Shown here one piece after another: positions 1-8,245 of a stretch of 25,426 nucleotides of DNA. The notes under the pieces were generated by a model. That model had not been told where the DNA came from and did not search any database. It saw only the letters and a program-made list of their open reading frames with translations. The translations under genes were made by a program, and so were the position numbers. Numbering within the stretch: position 1 is the first letter of the stretch; the number at the start of each line of letters is the position of its first letter. Source of the DNA: Oribacterium sp. UBA6992 (GTDB taxonomy: Bacteria; Bacillota; Clostridia; Lachnospirales; Lachnospiraceae); assembly GCA_002449915.1 (NCBI GenBank), contig DJXY01000122.1, positions 1 through 25,426 of the forward strand. Reading direction: 5' to 3'.

Positions 1-113
1 AGCGGATAATAAATCATCGGCTTATCATAAATCGGCAGCAGCTGCTTTGAGGTCACCTTGGTAAGCGGATATAGTCTTGTGCCGGATCCACCGGCTAGAA
101 TAATACCTTTCAT
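1..113 (-). CDS. rfbA: Glucose-1-phosphate thymidylyltransferase, N-terminal fragment (partial)
   Basis: This is the 5' end of a gene that runs off the left edge; 37 codons are visible. The translation starts [18 protein letters not shown] and continues with [16 protein letters not shown]. That is the nucleotide-binding signature of sugar-phosphate nucleotidylyltransferases (GGSGTRLxP plus the KQLLPxYDKPM block typical of RmlA/RfbA). The enzyme family joins dTTP and glucose-1-phosphate to dTDP-glucose, the first step of dTDP-L-rhamnose synthesis for surface polysaccharides. The ATG at 111-113 has an AAAGGAG ribosome binding site just upstream. Only the N-terminus is seen, so the rest of the rhamnose pathway cannot be assessed. 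It is divergent from mnmA. Confidence 0.9.
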   Translation of the reverse strand, partial: MKGIILAGGSGTRLYPLTKVTSKQLLPIYDKPMIYYP

Positions 114-200
114 GTACTCTCCTTTATATTTGGATCCATGGAGCCCTGCCGGAAAATGAGCGCAGAATTCCCCATTGAATCTTTGACATACTTTTTAAGA

Positions 201-229
201 ATTTTAGCACAACAAAAGCGGATATACAA
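201..229 (-). promoter_or_regulatory. Probable promoter of rfbA
   Basis: Read on the minus strand, TTGTAT (224-229) is followed after 17 nt by TAAAAT (201-206). The -10 is preceded by TGC, which makes it an extended -10. It would give a leader of about 80 nt before the rfbA start. This is a sequence match only. Confidence 0.5.
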
Positions 230-327
230 ATCTTTTCACTATGCGGATGGCTTATTTTAAGGACATTTTAAGGATTGCACCCGGTAATGTATCATGTTAG
301 ACTAGCGGAACGAGGAGACGAAAAGAT

Positions 328-1416
328 ATGTCAGAAAAAGCATTAATCGCAATGAGCGGAGGCGTCGACAGCTCTGTAGCTGCTGCTCTCATGAAGGAGG
401 CAGGCTATGACTGCATCGGCGTCACCATGAAGCTATATAACAATGAAGACGCAGGCATCAGCCGCGCGCATACCTGCTGTACACTTGAGGATACCGAGGA
501 TGCCCGTCAGGTCGCGGCAAGTCTTGGCATGCCGTATTACGTTTTTAACTTCACCGACGACTTTGGAAAACAGGTCATCGAGCGCTTCATCAAAACCTAT
601 GAGGCCGGCGGCACTCCCAATCCGTGCATCGACTGTAACCGCTATATGAAGCACGAGAAGCTCTATAAGCGCGCCGAAGCTCTCGGCTGTGACTTTATTG
701 TAACCGGACACTATGCAAGGATTGCGCAGGATCCGGAGACCGGCAGATGGCTGTTAAAAAAAGCAAGGAATCTTGCCAAGGATCAAAGCTATGTGCTCTA
801 TTTCCTGAATCAGAAGCAGCTTGAGCACACAAAATTTCCACTCGGAGAGTTTCACTCCAAGGAGGAGGTCCGGGAGCTTGCGGAGAAGCACGGCTTTATC
901 AATGCTCGGAAGCATGACTCACAGGATATCTGCTTTGTCGTAAATGGTGACTACGGTGACTTCATCGAGCGCTATACCGGCAAAAGCTTTGCGCCCGGAA
1001 ATTTCGTAGATACGGAAGGGCACGTGCTCGGACAGCATAAGGGGATTATCCGCTACACCATCGGGCAGCGCAAGGGACTGGGGCTTGCGCTGAAGCAGCC
1101 GATGTATGTATGTGAAAAAGACATGGAACACAACAACGTCGTCCTCACCACCGGACCGGAGCTTTACTCCCGTCAGTTGATTGCCGACCACTTTAACTGG
1201 ATCCCGTATGACGCACCCGACCACCCCGTCCGTGTGACCGTCAAAACTCGCTACAAGGCAAAGGAAGTGCCGGCATCCGCAGAGGTCCTCGAGGACGGGC
1301 GGGTCAAGGTGACCTTTGACAACCCGGAGCGCGCCGTCGCGATCGGTCAGGCTGTTGTACTCTATGACGGCGATCTCGTGGTCGGTGGCGGAACCATCGT
1401 AAAAGCGATCCGGTAA
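328..1416 (+). CDS. mnmA: tRNA-specific 2-thiouridylase MnmA
   Basis: 362 aa, the normal family length. MnmA activates U34 of Lys, Glu and Gln tRNAs with ATP and replaces O2 with sulfur (s2U34) in the cytosol. The N-terminal PP-loop ATP pyrophosphatase motif SGGVDSS is at residues 10-16. The NPCIDCN motif at residues 98-104 holds the catalytic-type cysteine C103. The second conserved cysteine is C202 in DSQDICF. The RRNA-like beta-barrel C-terminal region ends in GDLVVGGGTI. C100 makes a CxxC motif where E. coli MnmA has DxxC, so three cysteines (100, 103, 202) are available, as in family members proposed to hold an Fe-S cluster. A GAGGAG site sits 11 nt before the ATG. It appears monocistronic; a weak TTGCAC-N17-TAGACT promoter match lies at 275-303. 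No cysteine desulfurase gene is next to it here. Confidence 0.96.
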   Translation: MSEKALIAMSGGVDSSVAAALMKEAGYDCIGVTMKLYNNEDAGISRAHTCCTLEDTEDARQVAASLGMPYYVFNFTDDFGKQVIERFIKTYEAGGTPNPCIDCNRYMKHEKLYKRAEALGCDFIVTGHYARIAQDPETGRWLLKKARNLAKDQSYVLYFLNQKQLEHTKFPLGEFHSKEEVRELAEKHGFINARKHDSQDICFVVNGDYGDFIERYTGKSFAPGNFVDTEGHVLGQHKGIIRYTIGQRKGLGLALKQPMYVCEKDMEHNNVVLTTGPELYSRQLIADHFNWIPYDAPDHPVRVTVKTRYKAKEVPASAEVLEDGRVKVTFDNPERAVAIGQAVVLYDGDLVVGGGTIVKAIR

Positions 1417-1483
1417 TCCCGCACTTCAACAGTCGCCTGTGCGTTTCCGGCCTGCACCTTTTCCATAGGCAATCCACAGATCC

Positions 1484-3166
1484 TTAATATATCACTTCAA
1501 AACGATAGTTATCCGGGATCTCCAGCTCTTTATGCTTCCGGATATAGTCAACAATCAGATCCTGGACATTGTCCGCTCCGGTGTAAACTGTCGGACACTG
1601 TCCGATCATCTCATATCCTCCGGTACCCGTAGCACGGTAATTGCTGGTCACGAGCCGATAGCTCTCCTCCGGCAGAATCTCCGTACCATCCAGCTTCCGG
1701 AGCCGTACCACCCGCTCTCCAACCGGTTTCCGGATATCAAAGGCATAATCCAGCCCCGCATACAGATCATAATTGTAATGCTCGATCTTGGGCTTCATAA
1801 AATAGTCGGAAATATACGGTCTGCCCTCTGCATCAAGCTCCAGATAGCGGGCGCACTGCTCCAGCGCTTCCTTCAGGACCGCTCCTGTGATTTCCTTCAC
1901 TTCAGAGGTATTGGCGAATGTATATGCCGCGTAAATATCCCGGATGCTCACGGTCTTTCCAAAACCGATTTCCTGATTTCCAAGCCCCACGCAGGAAAAA
2001 TCCGCAGTAACAGATTCGAGCTGCACCTGATTAAATAGCGCTGCCACCTTGCTTCCATGCAGTCCGATCTCCAGCTTTGACTCCGGTAAAACCGGCTCCC
2101 TGAGCTCTCCTACCGGCTCGTCCAACCATTGTTCTGTCTTCTGCTCCAGCGGAAGAAGCTTCCGGAACACACGATCCCGGTGACGACCTCCGACAGGCTC
2201 AAGCTTGCTATCAAAGGAGATACCATAAACCTCTCCCGAATGCATGCCATCCTCCAGGCTGCCGCCTGTAAAGCCGCCGGATTCCATACCCCGTCCTTTT
2301 GTCCGGTTCTGACGCTCCCATTTTGTATTTCTGCCGGAATAATGCCCGAAATACTCAAAATTGTCGCCTGGCTCCGGATCCGCAACCTCTACTGCGACCT
2401 TGAGATGGATATATTTCTCCGCGTTGGCAGGCGGCTGCACCGTATAGGCGCCGTATAAGCTGGTGCCCTCCACTGCCATATGCTGGTGTCCGGTCAGCAG
2501 AATATCAAAGTCACACATTCTGGCAATCTCGCAGGCGATATTTTCCCGGGTATCGCTCAGCTTCTTCCCTGTTGCGAGATCCTCCTCATATCCGCCATGA
2601 TAAATGCATACGGTAATGTCACACTGCCCTGCCAGCTCATTATAGGCATCCATGGCAGCCTCCAGCGGATCCGTCACCGCAAGCTCCTTAAGATGCTCCT
2701 CTGACTCCCAGACATTGACAAAATCCGTTACCACACCGGTAAGTCCGATCCGTAAGCCGTTGTCCAGACGGTGAATCGCGGTTCTGTGAATTGGAATCTC
2801 GCCACAGAGATCCACTACATTGGCACAGAGACATTCTGCCTTCATAGCCCGGACATAGTCCCGGATCGCGTCGTATCCGAAATTAAAGTCATGGTTTCCA
2901 AGGGTATAGTAGTCGAGCTGCAGATCGTTAAATGCCTCCGCTACCGGATGGTACGGGAAGCTGTCCTTATGCTCCAGATAATACTCAAGCATTGGTGTCC
3001 CCTGCAGGCTGTCCCCTCCGTCAATAACCAGTGTGTTTCCGGTCTTACCAATATCGGAAGCAATGTTGAGGAGTCCGCATTTTTTCTCCTGTCCTGTCGC
3101 ATAGTCCACCGGAAAAATCTTTCCATGCGTATCAGAGGTGTAAAAAATATCAAAGTTCTTTTTCAT
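1484..3166 (-). CDS. Bifunctional metallophosphatase/5'-nucleotidase (UshA/YfkN family), no signal peptide
   Basis: 560 aa. The family removes phosphate from nucleotides, cyclic nucleotides or UDP-sugars using two metal ions. The metallophosphatase domain (about residues 1-255) shows every metal-binding motif: D12-x-H14, GGD at 50-52, GNHD at 90-93, H190 and GHQH at 226-229. The C-terminal substrate-binding 5'-nucleotidase domain (about 335-560) includes the YDLYAGLDYAFD block. Unlike UshA, the protein starts MKKNFDIFYTSDTHG with no signal peptide, so it is probably cytosolic. Between the domains (about 265-335) is a Gly/Arg/Ser-rich insertion that looks flexible. An AAGGAA site precedes the ATG. 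It lies downstream of the phosphonate-family ABC importer on the same strand but after that operon's terminator, so the two are neighbours rather than clearly one transcript. Exact substrate unknown. Confidence 0.9.
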   Translation of the reverse strand: MKKNFDIFYTSDTHGKIFPVDYATGQEKKCGLLNIASDIGKTGNTLVIDGGDSLQGTPMLEYYLEHKDSFPYHPVAEAFNDLQLDYYTLGNHDFNFGYDAIRDYVRAMKAECLCANVVDLCGEIPIHRTAIHRLDNGLRIGLTGVVTDFVNVWESEEHLKELAVTDPLEAAMDAYNELAGQCDITVCIYHGGYEEDLATGKKLSDTRENIACEIARMCDFDILLTGHQHMAVEGTSLYGAYTVQPPANAEKYIHLKVAVEVADPEPGDNFEYFGHYSGRNTKWERQNRTKGRGMESGGFTGGSLEDGMHSGEVYGISFDSKLEPVGGRHRDRVFRKLLPLEQKTEQWLDEPVGELREPVLPESKLEIGLHGSKVAALFNQVQLESVTADFSCVGLGNQEIGFGKTVSIRDIYAAYTFANTSEVKEITGAVLKEALEQCARYLELDAEGRPYISDYFMKPKIEHYNYDLYAGLDYAFDIRKPVGERVVRLRKLDGTEILPEESYRLVTSNYRATGTGGYEMIGQCPTVYTGADNVQDLIVDYIRKHKELEIPDNYRFEVIY

Positions 3167-3260
3167 GAATAAAATTCCTTCTTATTCTTAATTCTATCCG
3201 CCTGATCACCGCAAAATACGATTGCGGCAAACTTACAGAAAAAGTGTCCTGTACATGTAT

Positions 3261-3294
3261 AAAAAAGGCCCGGTCTCAAAAAAGAGACTGGACC
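3261..3294 (-). terminator. Intrinsic terminator of the phn operon
   Basis: On the minus strand an 11-bp imperfect stem (arms at 3284-3294 and 3267-3277, one mismatch and one G-U pair) with a T6 loop is followed by six T residues (3261-3266). It lies 22 bases past the stop codon of the last phnE gene and separates it from the metallophosphatase gene. There is no T run in the other direction. Confidence 0.8.
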
Positions 3295-3315
3295 ATATTT
3301 CTGTATGTAAAATTA

Positions 3316-4125
3316 TCAGCCCCGTGTCAGTTTAACACGGATCCTGGTGGAAATCCACTCAACAATCAGAACCAGAACAACCAGTCCGATCAGGATGGAA
3401 CCTGCTTCATTCCAGCGATAAGCATTCATAGCAAAAATCAGCGGCGCACCGATACCACCGGCCCCGACAAGACCAAGCACTGTTGCATCACGTAGATTAA
3501 TATCAAAACGATAGATGGCAGTAGATGCAAAGTTTGGCATAAGCTGCGGCAGGATGCCATAGCGGATCTTCTGCCAGGTTCCTAAGCCCATGGCGTCCAG
3601 AGACTCCAGGATTTTGGTATCCAGATCCTCAATCGCCTCAATATACATCTTGGAAACCATACCAATAGAAGTCAGCGACATAGTCATAAGACCGGCAAAG
3701 GGTCCGGGTCCTGTAACGCGGATAAACATAAGTCCATAGACAAATGCCGGTACCGTACGGATCGCCATGATCAGGATCCGTCCGATAAAGGCAACCGGCT
3801 TGGGTGTCAGATTGCTTGCAGACAGAAATGCCAGTGGGATGGAAAAAATTGCGCCAACCACAGTACCCATAAAGGCGATGCAGATGGTCTCCAGCAAAAG
3901 ATAGGGTACGCCCTGCATGGTCAGATTAAATAACAGTCCACGATCCGGGTTGACGATACCCTTCAGGATATTTAGCGCCATCCTGCCGCCGTTCGTAGTC
4001 GTACCTGAGGTTTCCATCGAGCCTGCACTCCAGAGCATAAGGAATACAACAACGACAGCAATGGTCAGATGCCAGATCCAGTCCTTCGGACGGTGTTCAT
4101 ATGCTTTTTCAATACGTTCGTTCAT
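3316..4125 (-). CDS. phnE: Phosphonate-family ABC transporter permease (second PhnE)
   Basis: 269 aa integral membrane protein of the PhnE type and the last gene of phnD-phnC-phnE-phnE. Hydrophobic segments occur at about 19-36, 75-105, 120-150 and 215-255. The EAA-type loop that contacts the ATPase reads LESLDAMGLGTWQKIRYGIL, followed by PQLMPNFAS. GLVGAGGIGAPLI is the conserved PhnE block near the C-terminus. An AGGGAGGG site precedes the ATG, and the gap to the upstream permease is 12 bases, so the two are co-translated. Two different PhnE subunits probably form a heterodimeric channel. The family carries phosphonates, phosphite or related organophosphates; the substrate here is not evident from sequence. 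Confidence 0.92.
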   Translation of the reverse strand: MNERIEKAYEHRPKDWIWHLTIAVVVVFLMLWSAGSMETSGTTTNGGRMALNILKGIVNPDRGLLFNLTMQGVPYLLLETICIAFMGTVVGAIFSIPLAFLSASNLTPKPVAFIGRILIMAIRTVPAFVYGLMFIRVTGPGPFAGLMTMSLTSIGMVSKMYIEAIEDLDTKILESLDAMGLGTWQKIRYGILPQLMPNFASTAIYRFDINLRDATVLGLVGAGGIGAPLIFAMNAYRWNEAGSILIGLVVLVLIVEWISTRIRVKLTRG

Positions 4126-4137
4126 ACGATTCCCTCC

Positions 4138-4959
4138 CTAGACAAGCTTTTTACGGGCCCAGCGGCTGACCGACTCAATGCAGAATACCGTGACAAACAG
4201 GACAACCAGGATCATACCTACATTAGGATACTCTCTCCAGCCAAGCTGTTCATTAAGGATCAGGCCGATACCACCGGCTCCGACATAACCAAGTACCGCC
4301 GCATAACGGACATTGCCCTCAAAGTTATAAAGGCTGTTACTCAAAAAGCTTGGCAGCACCTGCGGCACGATGGAGCTGATGAATGCCTGCGTCCGGGTCG
4401 CCCCCATAGCCTCCATCGCTTCAAAGGCTCCCATATCCACTGTCTCGATTTCCTCATAGAGGATCTTACCAATATAGGAAAAGGAAAATACCGCAATCGC
4501 CGTGGTACCGGCAATGGTTCCCAAACCAAAAATAAAGGTCGCGATCAATGCGGAAACCAGCGTCGGCAGTGTCCGGATGATACTGAATATGAGACGCATC
4601 AGCGTAACCACAACGCGATTTTTACAGACATTGGTAGACGCCAGCATGGCAAAGGGAACACACAGGATGGAACCGATCGCAGAGCCCAGCAGGGACATCT
4701 TGATGGTATCTAAAATCGGATCCACAATCGAGCCGAAATATCCCGTATTGGGTGGAAACATTTTGCCCAGAATTACAAAAAACTGATTTCCTCTCGCAAC
4801 AAGTGTCGTCGGATTAAATGCGGTAACCTTGATCGAGAGGATGCTCATGGCAAGTACCAGAATTACATAAATCGGTGCACGGGAGCGCTTCTGGGAAACC
4901 TCCTTACCGCCAGAGAGCTTATAGACCTTGGGTGGAAACAGCTTGTCATAGATGCTCAT
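4138..4959 (-). CDS. phnE: Phosphonate-family ABC transporter permease (first PhnE)
   Basis: 273 aa. After a short cytosolic N-terminus (about 30 residues, with KLFPPKVYKLSGGKEV) it has the usual PhnE hydrophobic pattern. The EAA loop reads EAMEAMGATRTQAFISSIVP, followed by QVLPSFLSN. The GYVGAGGIGLIL block is conserved with the second permease. Its ATG overlaps the stop codon of phnC in the arrangement ATGA (4956-4959), indicating translational coupling. The two permeases are clearly homologous but divergent in sequence, so this is an old paralogous pair and not a recent duplication. It forms the membrane part of the importer with the downstream PhnE. Confidence 0.92.
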   Translation of the reverse strand: MSIYDKLFPPKVYKLSGGKEVSQKRSRAPIYVILVLAMSILSIKVTAFNPTTLVARGNQFFVILGKMFPPNTGYFGSIVDPILDTIKMSLLGSAIGSILCVPFAMLASTNVCKNRVVVTLMRLIFSIIRTLPTLVSALIATFIFGLGTIAGTTAIAVFSFSYIGKILYEEIETVDMGAFEAMEAMGATRTQAFISSIVPQVLPSFLSNSLYNFEGNVRYAAVLGYVGAGGIGLILNEQLGWREYPNVGMILVVLFVTVFCIESVSRWARKKLV

Positions 4960-5708
4960 GCTTCCGCCTCCTGTCCTCCCTGATAAATCTGCTTAAGTAC
5001 TGCATCATTGACCTCTGCGGCAGGTCCGTCATAAACCACCTCTCCGGCGCGGATACCAATCACCCGGTCACAGTACTGCAGCGCAAGATCCACATGGTGA
5101 ATGTTGATGAGGATGGTGATATTCATATGCTGGTTGATTCTCTTAAAGTCATCCATAACCTGCTTGGCGGTTACCGGATCCAGAGATGCAACCGGCTCAT
5201 CTGCAAGGATAATCTGAGGGTCCTGTGCCAGCGTCCTTGCCAGAGCAACTCTCTGCTGCTGTCCTCCGGACAGCTGGTCGGCTCTTACAAACGCCTTATC
5301 TACAATGCCGACCTTATCGAGGCACTCCAGTGCCTTGAGCTTCTCCTCCTTGGTATAAATGCCAAAGGCAGAACGGAACCATGGCATATCCGGCACAAAC
5401 GCAGTCAGTACGTTTTTAATGACTGTCGTCCTGGTAATCAGATTAAAGGACTGGAAAATCATACCGATCTTTCTCCGGAAGCGACGGAGACTCTTACCGG
5501 AGAGACTCATGACATCCACATCATCTACGGTAAGCCTGCCGCTGGTGATGTCATGCATACGGTTGATGGTACGGATCAAAGTGGATTTACCGGCACCGGA
5601 CAGACCTATGATGGCGATAAATTCTCCTTGTTCAATCTCCAGGTTTACATGCTTCAATCCTTCATACCCATTGGGATATTTCTTGCCCACATCTTCAAAC
5701 TTGATCAT
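4956..5708 (-). CDS. phnC: Phosphonate-family ABC transporter ATP-binding protein PhnC
   Basis: 250 aa, the normal length for PhnC. It is the cytosolic ATPase that drives the importer. Visible motifs are Walker A GLSGAGKST (residues 35-43), the Q-loop in MIFQSFNLI (Q86), signature LSGGQQQR (146-153), Walker B IILADEP (D170/E171) and the switch histidine in NIHHVDLAL. The Q-loop FQSFNLI and the HHVDLA segment are typical of PhnC. The start at 5706-5708 has a GAGGG site nine bases upstream. The terminator-like hairpin in the phnD-phnC gap lies just before it, so PhnC and the permeases are probably made at a lower level than PhnD. Its stop overlaps the first phnE start by 4 bases. Confidence 0.94.
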   Translation of the reverse strand: MIKFEDVGKKYPNGYEGLKHVNLEIEQGEFIAIIGLSGAGKSTLIRTINRMHDITSGRLTVDDVDVMSLSGKSLRRFRRKIGMIFQSFNLITRTTVIKNVLTAFVPDMPWFRSAFGIYTKEEKLKALECLDKVGIVDKAFVRADQLSGGQQQRVALARTLAQDPQIILADEPVASLDPVTAKQVMDDFKRINQHMNITILINIHHVDLALQYCDRVIGIRAGEVVYDGPAAEVNDAVLKQIYQGGQEAEA

Positions 5709-5728
5709 TCTCTTTTACCCTCATGCAG

Positions 5729-5758
5729 AAAAACGGGGGAGGTAAAAGCTACCTCCCC
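5729..5758 (-). terminator. Terminator-like hairpin between phnD and phnC
   Basis: On the minus strand a perfect 9-bp stem GGGGAGGTA/TACCTCCCC (5736-5758, 5-nt loop) is followed by CG and five T residues (5729-5733). It lies inside the 73-bp gap between phnD and phnC, ahead of the rest of the operon. It may act as a partial terminator or as a 3'-end stabiliser for phnD mRNA. Confidence 0.7.
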
Positions 5759-5781
5759 TGATGAAATGACTCTGAAATCAA

Positions 5782-6912
5782 TTATTTCTGGTCAAGACGC
5801 AGTGACTTGATAAGCTTCTGCGCATCACGAGCGGAATCATAGTCAGAATCATTGGCCTCTACATATCCCTTGTGGCTGTAGATCGCAATAACCTTCTTGC
5901 CCTCCTCAGTGTTGCCGATATTAATCATAGCCTTCCTAAAGGCAGCCTTGAAGTCCTCATCCTGCATAACCTTGGAAACCTTGGAGCCGGAAATCGTATC
6001 ATTGTAGATCCCCGGAGTAACACCAATCACATTGGTATCATCCCAGATGGAATTTTTCATTGCGTAATCGCCCTGCCACTCATCCTCATAATCGCGACGG
6101 GCATCAGCATAGGTGCAAAGCACATCGATCTGACCCTGTGCAAGACGCGCAAATGCTGTACCATAGGAATCACACTGTACCGCATGTGTAAGATCCGTAA
6201 TGTTTTTCTGGAAGTTCTCCTGGATCCAGAGTGCCGGATAAATATAACCTGCAGAGGAGGTCGGTCCCATAACGCCCCAGTTCAGCGCATTGAGATCATC
6301 CCAGGTCAGAGCCTCGCCATTGTTTACCTTGTCTCCGATCGCCTTGCCTGCTTCCGATGGACCGGCAATAATCAGTGCACGGTAGAAGGTAACCTGCTCG
6401 TCCGTCGGCTTGGTCGGCTTATTTTCATTCCATACCTTAGGATCATCATCATCGATGGAAAGACCATCTCTGGTTGCTGTAAGCAGAACCTCACAGTCAT
6501 CATCATACAGCACATACGTACCGCCTGGGATAAATCCGATATCAATGGTACCTGCCGCAAGACCCTCTCCGACTGCCTCATAAGAAGTGCCGACGGTAAT
6601 CTCCACATCCTTAATGTTATAGCCAAGCGGGAGCATCTCCTTTTTGATCATGTCCTTGAGCGGCTCGGTCGCCGTGACGATTTCATCCGGCTCACGGGAT
6701 GGAACAAACGCAACATTCAGCACGTCGATGTCCTTGGTCTCAGCAGGAGCTGCTGCGGTGCTCTCTCCGGCTGCTGCAGTGGTTTCTGCCTGAGCAGTTT
6801 CACCCTGTGACGCAGCCTGCGTGGTCTGTGTAGAAGTAGCTGAGCTTCCACATCCTGCCAGCATAGATGCTGCCATTGTGGCTGCAACAAGCATTGATAC
6901 GGTTTTTTTCAT
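5782..6912 (-). CDS. phnD: Phosphonate-family ABC transporter substrate-binding lipoprotein PhnD
   Basis: 376 aa, exported lipoprotein. The N-terminal signal MKKTVSMLVAATMAASM ends in the lipobox LAGC (C21). A Gln/Thr/Ala/Glu-rich linker to about residue 60 follows, typical of Gram-positive binding proteins. The mature domain opens with LNVAFVPSREPDEI and includes VGTSYEAVGEGLAAGTIDIGF, the region that in PhnD-like proteins binds the phosphonate headgroup through backbone and Ser/Thr contacts. The GPTSSAGYIYP segment is the second ligand-contact region of the family. A GGAGG site precedes the ATG and a consensus promoter lies about 90 bases upstream. It is the first gene of the importer operon. 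Ligand specificity (phosphonate, phosphite, phosphorylated metabolite) cannot be told from sequence alone. Confidence 0.93.
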   Translation of the reverse strand: MKKTVSMLVAATMAASMLAGCGSSATSTQTTQAASQGETAQAETTAAAGESTAAAPAETKDIDVLNVAFVPSREPDEIVTATEPLKDMIKKEMLPLGYNIKDVEITVGTSYEAVGEGLAAGTIDIGFIPGGTYVLYDDDCEVLLTATRDGLSIDDDDPKVWNENKPTKPTDEQVTFYRALIIAGPSEAGKAIGDKVNNGEALTWDDLNALNWGVMGPTSSAGYIYPALWIQENFQKNITDLTHAVQCDSYGTAFARLAQGQIDVLCTYADARRDYEDEWQGDYAMKNSIWDDTNVIGVTPGIYNDTISGSKVSKVMQDEDFKAAFRKAMINIGNTEEGKKVIAIYSHKGYVEANDSDYDSARDAQKLIKSLRLDQK

Positions 6913-6957
6913 ACATTCCTCCTAAAGGGAAATCCGGTTTCACTAAAGATTTCCACG

Positions 6958-6996
6958 TTAAATAGTGGCAGTGCTAACTGCCGTAATTTAAACCTC
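6958..6996 (-). promoter_or_regulatory. Stem-loop in the phnD leader
   Basis: The untranslated leader of phnD contains GGCAGT-TAGC-ACTGCC (minus strand, 6967-6982). It is flanked by ATTTAA and TTAAAT, which can extend the stem. It lies between the promoter and the ribosome binding site. It could be a regulatory or stabilising element; no known class is recognised. Confidence 0.35.
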
Positions 6997-7002
6997 TTCT
7001 GC

Positions 7003-7031
7003 ATTATATCTATCATAAAGTACCACCGCAA
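7003..7031 (-). promoter_or_regulatory. Promoter of the phn operon
   Basis: Minus strand TTGCGG (7026-7031), 17-nt spacer, TATAAT (7003-7008). This is a near-consensus sigma-A promoter pointing into phnD with a leader of roughly 85 nt. Confidence 0.75.
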
Positions 7032-7096
7032 GTTCTATTTTATAAAAATATATGCAGAATCTCACTTCTCGCAGATGGATAACGGATATTTTACGC

Positions 7097-8245
7097 TCAG
7101 CCCTCTGTTTCGGGAAGCTTTTTCTGTCGGATGCGAATGCCGTTTACCTCCAGGTTATCCGAGACCGGGATCAGAAAATATTCCCGTCCGTCAATGACCC
7201 GGGTCTCCACCACATCACTGACCTCCGACTTGACGCTTAATTTAACGTTATCGGAGCTTACCGTAATACTTTTGGTATTCTGCACATTTTCTGCAATCAG
7301 CGGCGAATCATCCTCCCCGACTGCTTCCTCATAGATCGACTCAAAATTGGACATTGCATCCGCATCCGCGCCACTCTCCTCAAGGAGCCTTTTTAAATCA
7401 TGTTTGCCGATGGTAAGCGGATACGGATCCTTTTCATGCTCCCGAATCATCTGATTTACGGTATCCGAAATCGTTTTGACCGCTTCAAAGTCGCAGTCTC
7501 TCCCTAAGGTTGCCTCGATCACATCGCGGAATACCTGCTGCTGATCCTTCTCCGCTCTCGGAAGCTCTGTGCCAAACAGATCCAGCGCAAGCTCCTCATG
7601 CCGTTCCTGTGCACTCCTGCTGTAGTACAGTGTTTCATGAAGGTCCGTATTTCTGTCATTAAAGGATGGAAACAGAAACGCGGCATCCGGCTTCTGCACG
7701 CCCCAGTCATCCGTTCTGCTGAGGAAGGTCTGCACACTTGCGTCATAGCAAAGTCCCTCTCTTAAAAGCGTCACCGGGCAGATCGAGCAGAGGATAAAGG
7801 AATACACATATTCCGAAGCATCCTCCATCATAAGGTCATCACTGGTCTTCATCGGGATGTCATACACTCCATGGACAAGAAGGATCAGATACTTCCCTGG
7901 AAACTGATACGATCCGATCACCTTATCAAAAAACTCCTGCACAAGCGCATCATCCTTAAGCTCCGACTGCTGCAACCGGTACAGAAACTCCTGATGTCCT
8001 CCCGGCTTCTCCTCCTCCAGTGGAAATGGTACATTAAAAAGATTTCTGCCAAACTTACCTGCAAGAGACTTTTTAAAGAGCTCGCAGTATTTTGCCATCT
8101 CTTCATCCTGCAGCGCAAGAAATGTATCATGGAGCGTGCTGATTTTTTCCTTATCTTCATTCACATAACATGCCCGCATACGATCTACTCTGCAGTCATC
8201 CTTTTTAAACAGTTTTTTGATTTCGGTTACCGCCTTTTTATCCAT
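7097..8245 (-). CDS. DUF4317 family protein
   Basis: 382 aa soluble-looking protein of unknown function. The opening MDKKAVTEIKKLFKKDDCRV, followed by RMRACYVN, is characteristic of the DUF4317 family known from Clostridia (recalled family pattern). There are no membrane helices or signal peptide, and the composition is rich in charged residues. The region around 270-300 (EADADAMSNFESIYEEAVGE-type segment) is acidic. The C-terminus (about 310-375) resembles a compact beta-rich domain (DGREYFLIPVSDNLEVNGIR). Its ATG shares one base with the TAA stop of the acyltransferase gene (TAATG), and a GAGAGG site lies inside that gene's last codons, so the two are translationally coupled. I assign no biochemical function. 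Confidence 0.85.
   Translation of the reverse strand: MDKKAVTEIKKLFKKDDCRVDRMRACYVNEDKEKISTLHDTFLALQDEEMAKYCELFKKSLAGKFGRNLFNVPFPLEEEKPGGHQEFLYRLQQSELKDDALVQEFFDKVIGSYQFPGKYLILLVHGVYDIPMKTSDDLMMEDASEYVYSFILCSICPVTLLREGLCYDASVQTFLSRTDDWGVQKPDAAFLFPSFNDRNTDLHETLYYSRSAQERHEELALDLFGTELPRAEKDQQQVFRDVIEATLGRDCDFEAVKTISDTVNQMIREHEKDPYPLTIGKHDLKRLLEESGADADAMSNFESIYEEAVGEDDSPLIAENVQNTKSITVSSDNVKLSVKSEVSDVVETRVIDGREYFLIPVSDNLEVNGIRIRQKKLPETEG

Noticed and set aside
4875..6810. Long plus-strand open frames antisense to phnC and phnD
   Set aside because: They mirror strongly supported minus-strand genes, have no ribosome binding sites or recognisable domains, and have implausible composition.
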